Source: Mycolicibacterium fortuitum subsp. fortuitum (lineage in GTDB: Bacteria; Actinomycetota; Actinomycetes; Mycobacteriales; Mycobacteriaceae). Taken from it: a DNA stretch of 64,000 nt. Location: the NCBI RefSeq assembly GCF_022179545.1, contig NZ_AP025518.1, positions 124,001 to 188,000 on the forward strand, written 5' to 3'. The position numbers and the translations under genes are program-made. Of this stretch, positions 57,805 through 64,000 are shown one piece after another (positions within the stretch are counted from its first letter, which is position 1; each line of letters opens with the position of its first letter). The notes below the pieces were generated by a model that was not told where the DNA came from, ran no database searches, and worked only from the letters and a program-made list of their open reading frames with translations.

Positions 57805-58447
57805 GTTCGCTGGTCGGCCTTTCGGAAGTCAGGTACGCAGTGACGTACTGGCTAGCTGCGAAGCTCCATTGCCACTTGGTGATCATGTCGGCGTCGGCGG
57901 ATTCCCGCCAACATCTTTCTACGTCGACATCACCGCCCGAATCGTCCCGGAAGGGACTGACGGACATCTCTGAGATCAGCCGACTGCCGGGCCCGCTCAT
58001 GACGGTGATGTCGGCGATGAGCCGACGCTGCTCATCCAGTGGGATGAAGGGTAATACGCCTTCCACGCTCCACAGGGTGGTCCGGTTGGCGTCGAATCCG
58101 GCCTGGGACAGCGCAGCGGCCCAGTTACCGCTGATGTCGGCGGGGACACCTCGCACCGCAGTCGTGGGCGTGGTGCCGGCCATGGCGTCGGTTTTGACGT
58201 CCAGGATCGCCGGATGGTCGACGACGTAGACGCTGGTGCCGGTAGGCCACGGCAGTTGATAAGGACGCGGATCCAGATCCGAGGCGAGGAACACCACCTG
58301 ATCGATTCCGGAGTCGGCGGCGGTGAGGAGAAAGGTGTCGAGGAGGTCTGCCGGACAGGACACGCACGAACTGGGCATCAACCACTCCTCCCCCGCAGGA
58401 TTCCTTGCCGGATGTAAAGTGAAACCTATACAGTCGGCTAACTTCAA
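57805..58447 (-). pseudogene. Truncated SAM-dependent methyltransferase (TIGR00027/LCMT-like)
   Basis: About 205 residues match the middle of mycobacterial putative SAM-methyltransferases: QVVFLASDLDPRPYQLPWPT, GTSVYVVDHPAILDVK, TTLWSVEGVLPFIPLDEQRR and MSGPGSRLISEMSV. The N-terminal third and the C-terminal end are missing, and the SAM motif lacks its Gly (ASDLD instead of ASGLD). The frame stays open to 57668, but the last part overlaps mmpS in another frame. It is either a remnant or a shortened gene leading the mmpS-mmpL operon. Confidence 0.6.
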
Positions 58448-58456
58448 TCAAGTTAG
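58438..58456. promoter_or_regulatory. TetR-type operator between mmpS/mmpL and tetR
   Basis: CTAACTT and AAGTTAG form a perfect 7-bp inverted repeat with a 5-bp spacer (CAATC) in the AT-rich divergent region. It is close to the methyltransferase start on one side and 63 bp from the tetR start on the other. This is the most likely binding site of the divergent TetR. Confidence 0.55.
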
Positions 58457-58519
58457 TTCGTTTAATTGACGGTGTGATCTAGCACCCTTGGGTACGCTCA
58501 GCGCGACGAAGGGACGGGT

Positions 58520-59092
58520 GTGGCGAAGGCTGTTGCGCCGCGTGGCTTTGCCCGCGAGCGAGTGCTGGAAGCGGCGTTGAGCCTGTTCGCCGAGCACGGC
58601 GTGAACGGCACGTCGTTGCAGATGATCGCCGACCGCCTCGGTGTCAGCAAGGCAGCGGTCTACTACCAGTTCCATTCCAAGGATGAGATCGCGCTGGCGG
58701 TCATCCAGCCGGTCTTCGACGACATGATGCGGTTGGTCCGCATCGCCGAGGCGATGTCGACGCCGGATGCCCGGCGGGAGGCCGCCATCAGCGGCATGGT
58801 CGAGATGGCTGTGCGGCACCGCCGGGTCACCGCGGTCTTCCACGGCGACCCCGTGATCGACGCCCTGGTGCACGACCGAGCCGAGCTGCAGGACACGATC
58901 GAACGGCTCACCCTGATCCTTTTGGGCCCAGACCCCGACGCGGCCAGCCGGATCTGCATGTCGGTGCTAGCCTCCGGCATCTACGGCAGCGCGACCGACC
59001 CGGCACTCAATGACGTCACCGATGAAGAGTTGCACCGGGTGCTGCTGGACTGCGCGCAGCGCTTGCTGCGCGCGCCGGCCACACCCGTCTAA
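58520..59092 (+). CDS. TetR-family regulator of the mmpS-mmpL locus
   Basis: The 190-aa protein has the TetR HTH: RERVLEAALSLFAEHGVNGT, then IADRLGVSKAAVYYQFHSKD. A ligand-binding domain follows, ending CAQRLLRAPATPV. Transcribed divergently from the methyltransferase remnant/mmpS/mmpL, with a palindrome in between. A role as repressor of the exporter is likely by arrangement. GTG start. The last 4 bp overlap the convergent aldehyde dehydrogenase gene. Confidence 0.88.
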   Translation: MAKAVAPRGFARERVLEAALSLFAEHGVNGTSLQMIADRLGVSKAAVYYQFHSKDEIALAVIQPVFDDMMRLVRIAEAMSTPDARREAAISGMVEMAVRHRRVTAVFHGDPVIDALVHDRAELQDTIERLTLILLGPDPDAASRICMSVLASGIYGSATDPALNDVTDEELHRVLLDCAQRLLRAPATPV

Positions 59093-60780
59093 CCCCGCAG
59101 CGCCGACGCGAAGATCGCGGGCAGCTTGCCCCATCCGGGCGCCCCGGCGAAGTCCACCAGCAACCGGCCCGTCGTCGCCGAGGTGCGGTTGTTGACGAAC
59201 CACGGCGGCTTGGGCGACAACGACCACTCGCCACGGAACACCGAACGCGGCGCCGGCCGGAACGGGCCGCGGACCACCGTCCGCTCCGGGCGGTCGAGCA
59301 GAAAGGCGTTGTGAACCACGCCCGTTCCGCTCTGGATGTCATTGCGTTTGTGACCGGGGAACGCGCCCCAGGTGGCCGTCGGGGTCAGATAGCCGACGCC
59401 GGTCCACGCGTTGATCGCGATGGTGCCGTACCGCAGCTTCTCGACGAGGTGGTCGAACTTGTCGCCCATGCCCTTGATGGTGTCCGGGTGGGCGATGATG
59501 TTCACCCCGAGGGTGCCGACGAACTCGTCGTTGGCGACGCGCACGGCTTCCTCGGCGAAGTTCTCGTCAGGAACGTCGAGCTCGATCACGCCGAGCACCG
59601 GGCCGAAATACTCTGTGCGCAACAGTGCTTCGCGGTCGGCCGGGTCGACCACCAGCACGCGGGCACCGTGGGCGCCGAGATGTTGTGCGTCCGGATACGA
59701 CGCGTCCGCGGTGGCCACACGGACGTCGGAGCCCGGGTAGTAGGCCGCGCGTGCGGGCGCATCGTTGACGGCCTTGCGGATGGCGGCGATGAACTCGTCG
59801 CGCTGGGCCCACCGCTTGGGCAGCACCACCACCTGGGCGGCCACGCAGTTGTAACCGTTGTTGTGCAGGCGTTGGGTGGCAACGTGATTGGCCTGGAACT
59901 CGATGTCGGCCTTGTTCCACACGCCGGGCAGCACGATGGTCGGGGACACCCCGCCCAGCTCCGCGGTCATCTCCTTGTCGAGCACGGGCTCGTCGGCCGC
60001 CTTGCGACGGGCGCCCTCCTCGCCGGTGCCGAACACGATGGCGTCATGTGTCAGAGCGCTGCCGGTCATGTGCACGTGGTCGACGAGCTTGTGCCGCACC
60101 AGATATGTGCCGGTCTCGGCTCCGCCGGTCAGGATGCGCACTGCGCCGACGGCGATGAACGGTGCCAGCACCTTGGTCAGCACGGGGAGCAGCGGATCGG
60201 TGATGGGGTTGAGCTTGAGGGCCACCACGCGGTTGTTGGCATAGAGCTCGTAGATGGTGTCCAGCGGTGCGATCGAGAAGATGTTGCCCGCGCCCAGCAC
60301 CGCGCCGACGCCGTTGGTACGCGACGGATCGCGCTGAGCCAGGCCTGCCGATCGGATCGCCTCGGCCTTCTCGATGCCGGGTTGTAGCCACACCTCGGCG
60401 CTGAACCCGGACAGCAGTAGCTGGTCGAAGGTGTTGAGCGGCAGGGCTTTCACCGTGGTCCGTCCGCCGGGAGCGTAGCCGAACTCCGCACCGTCGAGGG
60501 GACTGCGGCCCGCGTCGAGCTTGGCCAGGCTCTCCGAGAGCGCGCCCAGTCCGGCCGCCAGCGAGTAGGGGCCGGACATCCACTCCTCGCCCACCAGGGG
60601 CGAGGCCGGGTCGAGCTGTTTGATGCCGACGGCGGCGTCGACCCACTCGGTGGCATGGCGCACCGTCAGTGCGCGCACCGCGTCGAGCAGCCCGCGACGG
60701 GCCGCCAATGACAGCGAGGCCCAGGTCTTTTCGCCTTCGACGAGATCCTCGAGGGCCTGGTCGATCTGCGATTCGTTCAT
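59089..60780 (-). CDS. Aldehyde dehydrogenase-superfamily protein
   Basis: The 563-aa protein has the ALDH layout: a nucleotide-binding part with GAVLGAGNIFSIAPLDTIYE, then VHMTGSALTHDAIVFG, the general-base region DKEMTAELGGVSPTIVLPG, and the catalytic-cysteine region NGYNCVAAQVVVLPKRW. It is longer than typical ALDHs (about 480-500 aa). It would oxidise an aldehyde with NAD(P). It follows the DUF2236 gene with a 1-bp gap, so both form one operon controlled by the TetR at 61952. Confidence 0.87.
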   Translation of the reverse strand: MNESQIDQALEDLVEGEKTWASLSLAARRGLLDAVRALTVRHATEWVDAAVGIKQLDPASPLVGEEWMSGPYSLAAGLGALSESLAKLDAGRSPLDGAEFGYAPGGRTTVKALPLNTFDQLLLSGFSAEVWLQPGIEKAEAIRSAGLAQRDPSRTNGVGAVLGAGNIFSIAPLDTIYELYANNRVVALKLNPITDPLLPVLTKVLAPFIAVGAVRILTGGAETGTYLVRHKLVDHVHMTGSALTHDAIVFGTGEEGARRKAADEPVLDKEMTAELGGVSPTIVLPGVWNKADIEFQANHVATQRLHNNGYNCVAAQVVVLPKRWAQRDEFIAAIRKAVNDAPARAAYYPGSDVRVATADASYPDAQHLGAHGARVLVVDPADREALLRTEYFGPVLGVIELDVPDENFAEEAVRVANDEFVGTLGVNIIAHPDTIKGMGDKFDHLVEKLRYGTIAINAWTGVGYLTPTATWGAFPGHKRNDIQSGTGVVHNAFLLDRPERTVVRGPFRPAPRSVFRGEWSLSPKPPWFVNNRTSATTGRLLVDFAGAPGWGKLPAIFASALRG

Positions 60781-60781
60781 A

Positions 60782-61867
60782 TCAGCTCACGCTCTTGTCG
60801 AATTGCATCAGTGCGTCGTGGTGGTTGTGGGCGTAGGGCGTCGGACCCTGTCCGATCTCCCGCTTGGCCACGATCTGACTGTACTGCTCGAACGGCGTCT
60901 GCTTGCCCCACTTCGCCCGAGCCTCGGCGGGGGTGTAGGTGACCGTGTTCTTGGCCGGGATGCCCGCCAGGGTGGGGCCGACGATCGGCGTGGTGTTCGG
61001 TGTGGTGAGGTCCAGGATCGCAAGCTCGAGGCGCGGGTTGGCGGCGATGAACCGCAGGAAGGGGCGCACCACCGCGCGGGCGGCGACGTCGGCGATCCGA
61101 CGTTGGGGGATGCCGCCCAGCAGCCGCATCCACCGCGGCATGGTGGCGATGATGGCGGCGCGCATCGGGATGTTGAACGCCTTGCGCATCCAGTGCGGCA
61201 TCCGCTCGGGCAGGATGTGATAACCCAGGTCGACCAGGTAGTCCATCATGCGCTGGGCCACCTCGGAGCCGACCAGATCCGGCCGGAAACTCTCGAAGTA
61301 CGCGCGGATGCCCTCACGGGTGCGCGGTACATCGTCGGGGTCGATGGTCTGGAACTCCGCGGCCCGCGCGCATTCCTCCCAGTACTGGCTCTCCTCGTCC
61401 GGCGACAGCTTGCCCGGGCCGAACATCTCGTAGCTGTAGAGGATCGAGTGCCATGCGGTCAGGTGGATCCACAACTGCGAGTGGGGGTCGTTGGCGTCGA
61501 ACGGGCGCTTGGTGATGGGCTCGGTCCCGATGGCCTTGGAGTGGATCTTGACCAGGATCTCGGACGCGTCGAGGACCGACTTGGCGTCGCCGAAGGCAAC
61601 CAGGGCGAAGTACTGCATGGTCCGGTCGTAGCGCAGCCGGGTGCGGGCGTAGACCTGGCCGGTGGCGTCGACAGCGGCGGCCAGGAACGGGTCGAGATGC
61701 TCGATGGTGACCGCGCGGGAGAAGCCGATCAGCAGGGAGGTGGGGTAGCTCCACACCTTCCACGTGACGGACTCCGGGCCGAAGAAGCCGTAGTCCTCCG
61801 CCGGAGCGAGAGGTTCGGCAAGTGCGGGTAGACCTGCCGCTTTGCGAACTGCGTGCACCGCGTCCAT
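60782..61867 (-). CDS. DUF2236 (MpaB/latex-clearing-protein-like) oxygenase
   Basis: The 361-aa protein has the DUF2236 pattern: FGPESVTWKVWSYPTSLLIG, then AFGDAKSVLDASEILVKIHS, DPHSQLWIHLTAWHSILYSY and LVDLGYHILPERMPHWMRKA. Members bind haem b through conserved His and cleave or oxidise hydrophobic substrates. ATG at 61867 is used; the longer open frame overlaps the operators and the tetR gene antisense. Upstream lie two identical-armed operators. Confidence 0.85.
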   Translation of the reverse strand: MDAVHAVRKAAGLPALAEPLAPAEDYGFFGPESVTWKVWSYPTSLLIGFSRAVTIEHLDPFLAAAVDATGQVYARTRLRYDRTMQYFALVAFGDAKSVLDASEILVKIHSKAIGTEPITKRPFDANDPHSQLWIHLTAWHSILYSYEMFGPGKLSPDEESQYWEECARAAEFQTIDPDDVPRTREGIRAYFESFRPDLVGSEVAQRMMDYLVDLGYHILPERMPHWMRKAFNIPMRAAIIATMPRWMRLLGGIPQRRIADVAARAVVRPFLRFIAANPRLELAILDLTTPNTTPIVGPTLAGIPAKNTVTYTPAEARAKWGKQTPFEQYSQIVAKREIGQGPTPYAHNHHDALMQFDKSVS

Positions 61868-61891
61868 CTGCGTAGTTCCTTCCAAGTTTAG

Positions 61892-61939
61892 TGGTACAGC
61901 CCGTACCAGTTGCCGATATGGTACGACACGTACCAGTTG
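61892..61939. promoter_or_regulatory. Two near-identical TetR operators
   Basis: Two 21-bp copies at 61892-61912 and 61919-61939 share TGGTAC-n5-GTACCAGTTG; only the centres differ (AGCCC and GACAC). Each is an inverted repeat TGGTAC/GTACCA with 5-bp spacing. They lie between the DUF2236 start and the divergent tetR start, 27 bp apart centre to centre. Binding by the TetR encoded at 61952 is strongly suggested. Confidence 0.7.
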
Positions 61940-61951
61940 ATTGGCTAGGGT

Positions 61952-62677
61952 GTGTCTGTGGCAACAGAGGGCAGTGGCCCGGCCGGACGATGGGCCGGCC
62001 AGCGAGAACGGCGGCGCGCGGAATTCGTCGACGCCGCGCTGTCGGCCATCGCCGAGCACGGCCCACAGGCCTCGACCGAGCAGATCGCTGCGCACGTCGG
62101 GGTCACCCGCACCAAGCTCTACCGGCACTTCGCCGACGCGGCCGACCTGCAACGCGCGATCGCGCAGCGCGCCGCCGAGATGCTCAACGCCGAACTCGCC
62201 CCGTTGTGGACACCGCATGGGTCGATGGCCCAGATCATCGAGGCCAGTGTCGGCGCCCATGTCAGATTCCTCGTGGAACACCGGAACCTCTATCGCTACC
62301 TGGCGCGGTGCTCACTGGGCGACGACGGCTCGACACCCGACGCCATCGCCGATATCCGGCTGACCATCGGAACGCAGTTGGACGCCCTTTTCACGGTGTA
62401 CCTCAACGCTTTCGGCGTGGACACCGACCCTCAGCCGCTGGCGTTCGCCATCGTCGGACTGGTGGAATCGACCACCGGCCGCTGGCTCGACCAGCCCGGC
62501 TCGACCGTGCAGGACAGGCTGGTGGCCGACCTCGTGCGCTGGATCTGGCTGCTGGTCGACGACACGCTGCGCGCAGGCGGGGTGTACATCGACAACGCCG
62601 AACCACTGCCGACGCCCGAGGTCATCGCCTCGCAGGCGGAGAGCTACCGCGATCCGGAGCGCCTGGGCGTCGCCTGA
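61952..62677 (+). CDS. TetR-family regulator of the DUF2236/ALDH operon
   Basis: The 241-aa protein has the TetR HTH: RRRAEFVDAALSAIAEHGPQ, then IAAHVGVTRTKLYRHFADAA. A long helical domain follows, with RFLVEHRNLYRYLARCSLGD. GTG at 61952 or the GTG at 61958 may be the start. The palindromic operators directly upstream point to autorepression and control of the divergent operon. Confidence 0.88.
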   Translation: MSVATEGSGPAGRWAGQRERRRAEFVDAALSAIAEHGPQASTEQIAAHVGVTRTKLYRHFADAADLQRAIAQRAAEMLNAELAPLWTPHGSMAQIIEASVGAHVRFLVEHRNLYRYLARCSLGDDGSTPDAIADIRLTIGTQLDALFTVYLNAFGVDTDPQPLAFAIVGLVESTTGRWLDQPGSTVQDRLVADLVRWIWLLVDDTLRAGGVYIDNAEPLPTPEVIASQAESYRDPERLGVA

Positions 62678-62693
62678 GTGCCCTGGCCCGCGG

Positions 62694-64000
62694 CTACCAG
62701 CGGCAGATATCGGCGCCCCAACCTGAGTCGACGGCGCGGAACGCCAGCAGGTGTCGTTGCCACCACGGCAGTGGCGCAGCGAGCACCGGGTCCTTGGTCG
62801 CGTCGTCCACCACCTGCAGGGGACCATCGCGAAGATAGGCGATCCGCACGCCGCTGATGCCCGCGTCCTGCCAGAGCAGGACACTGCGCCGCAGCTCGAG
62901 CCAGGGGATGCGGACCGGCGGATCTTCCGACATCCAACGGAGTTGTCGGCGAAGGAAAGTCAGGTCGCCCGATTGCCGTGGAAACTCCATCCCCACCACC
63001 GTGACGGTGTCGCGCTGATAATCGGCCAACTGGAGGGCGGTGACGCCGGGCAGCAGATGATTCGAGCTGCCTTCCTCGGTGTGCAGATTGCTGAACATCG
63101 AATAGTTCGCCACCGTCTTGAGTCCGACGTACGGCGTCATCCCGTTGGCGAATGCCAGCAGCGGGGCGAGCAGCAGAACCAGCGGGCGCAACCGCCAGCT
63201 CGGGGGCCGGACACCTGCGCACTGCACGGAGCGGTACGCGCGCAGCAGCGCCACCATGAACGGCACCACCGCGACGAACCACGTGAGCACCAGCAAGGTG
63301 TGCCACGGCAGGCCGACGGGGCTCGTCGGAGAATCGGCCGAACTCGACACCACACTCAGCAGCACGTGCGTCGCAAACCCGGTGAGCGCCACGATCCGCA
63401 GGACGCGGGCGCGCGCGGCAAGCGCGGCGAACACCTCGGTCGGGACGATCAGTACGTACACCGCGAACACGACGGTGGCGAAGTCGTAAAACGAGGCCAT
63501 CGCCAATATCGAGTGGAATCCGACGCCCAGAAACACGCCCCAGAAACGCAGCCGGGGTACCGTCAGCAACCCGAGTATCACAGCCTCGACCACGACCGCG
63601 GCGATGGCCACCAGTTGACCGAGACGCGGATCGGGTGTCACCTCCTCGAAACCGTTGAGCCAGATGAGCTGGCCGAACAGCTCGCTGCCGCATGAGGTGG
63701 CCGGAGTGAAGTAGGCGGTGTTCAGCTTGTCGAAAACCGTGAACAGGTATACGACGAGCAAGGTCAGGCCGACCGGGCTGCGCGCGGCGTCCAGCCAGCG
63801 TTCGACGAAGTCGTGGGCCTGGTCCGGTCGGTTGCGAGTGGCCAGTGCCCACACTGCCGCGGTGCCGAGCGCGACGGCGATCAACAGGCTGAGCACCAGA
63901 TGGTTCGCGGCAGCGGGCAGATTGCGCACGGCCACCATCGCGCCGGCCGCGACGGCCAGACCGGCCGCGGCCGCCGAGCCGGGAAGCAACAGGGCAGGCA
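62694..64000 (-). CDS. HTTM-like multi-pass membrane protein, 5' end outside window
   Basis: The reading frame is open to the right edge of the window, and more than 430 residues are seen. There are about ten hydrophobic helices (SPVGLTLLVVYLFTVFDKLN, VFLGVGFHSILAMASFYDFA, LPWHTLLVLTWFVAVVPFMV). A soluble C-terminal part follows (ISGVRIAYLRDGPLQVVDDA). The layout resembles HTTM/vitamin K-dependent carboxylase-like membrane proteins; the FHS-related motif is FHSILAMASFYDF. The function in actinobacteria is unknown. Confidence 0.65.
   Translation of the reverse strand, partial: PALLLPGSAAAAGLAVAAGAMVAVRNLPAAANHLVLSLLIAVALGTAAVWALATRNRPDQAHDFVERWLDAARSPVGLTLLVVYLFTVFDKLNTAYFTPATSCGSELFGQLIWLNGFEEVTPDPRLGQLVAIAAVVVEAVILGLLTVPRLRFWGVFLGVGFHSILAMASFYDFATVVFAVYVLIVPTEVFAALAARARVLRIVALTGFATHVLLSVVSSSADSPTSPVGLPWHTLLVLTWFVAVVPFMVALLRAYRSVQCAGVRPPSWRLRPLVLLLAPLLAFANGMTPYVGLKTVANYSMFSNLHTEEGSSNHLLPGVTALQLADYQRDTVTVVGMEFPRQSGDLTFLRRQLRWMSEDPPVRIPWLELRRSVLLWQDAGISGVRIAYLRDGPLQVVDDATKDPVLAAPLPWWQRHLLAFRAVDSGWGADICRW

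Overview
The window is high-GC mycobacterial DNA, most likely from a rapidly growing Mycolicibacterium. The basis is family recognition and synteny: a complete mce1 locus (mce1R, fadD5, yrbE1AB, mce1A-F and four Mce-associated genes) lies between orthologues of M. tuberculosis Rv0158, Rv0162c-Rv0164 and, further right, Rv0181c-Rv0185. Lineage-specific material has been added between these blocks.

Layout. 1-6.4 kb: TetR and SDR genes, a DoxX-like/ECF sigma pair, a frameshifted fadE, adhE1, a thioesterase and the SRPBCC protein TB18.5. 6.4-22.7 kb: a small winged-helix-like gene, a motif-rich intergenic region, the mce1R repressor, and the co-directional mce1 operon with mostly overlapping start and stop codons. 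The operon encodes an acyl-CoA ligase, two MlaE permeases, six MCE proteins (one a lipoprotein) and four accessory proteins, which together form a lipid importer. 22.7-28.6 kb: an accessory island. A DUF222/HNH (REP13E12-type) gene is split into a left and a right fragment. Between them lie a decayed large serine recombinase, an inverted 112-bp copy of an internal part of mce1A, and a lower-GC three-gene cassette. The cassette encodes an EspC-like protein, a 429-aa modular protein and a membrane-anchored protein, and looks like a type VII secretion effector module with a possible immunity protein. 28.6-46 kb: mixed metabolic and surface genes. These include a PE-PPE-domain protein with a lysine-rich tail, MarR/TetR regulators with clear operators, a carotenoid oxygenase, an acyltransferase, an RNase Sa/barstar pair, a degenerate cyclase, a TMEM165/GDT1 manganese transporter behind a yybP-ykoY riboswitch, a UvrA-like ATPase and a pirin. 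46-54.4 kb: SDR, DUF1232, NDMA-type alcohol dehydrogenase, a DUF559-type protein, sigG, monoacylglycerol lipase and the Rv0184/Rv0185 pair. 54.4-64 kb: mmpS/mmpL with a divergent TetR and a methyltransferase remnant, an aldehyde dehydrogenase/DUF2236 operon under a TetR with two near-identical operators, and a partial HTTM-like membrane protein.

The most unusual parts are the mosaic island at 24.1-28.6 kb, the 15-bp inverted repeat joining a tetR stop codon to a carotenoid-oxygenase start codon, the riboswitch, and several well-defined operator palindromes. All assignments come from reading the sequence and remembered family features; no database search was run.
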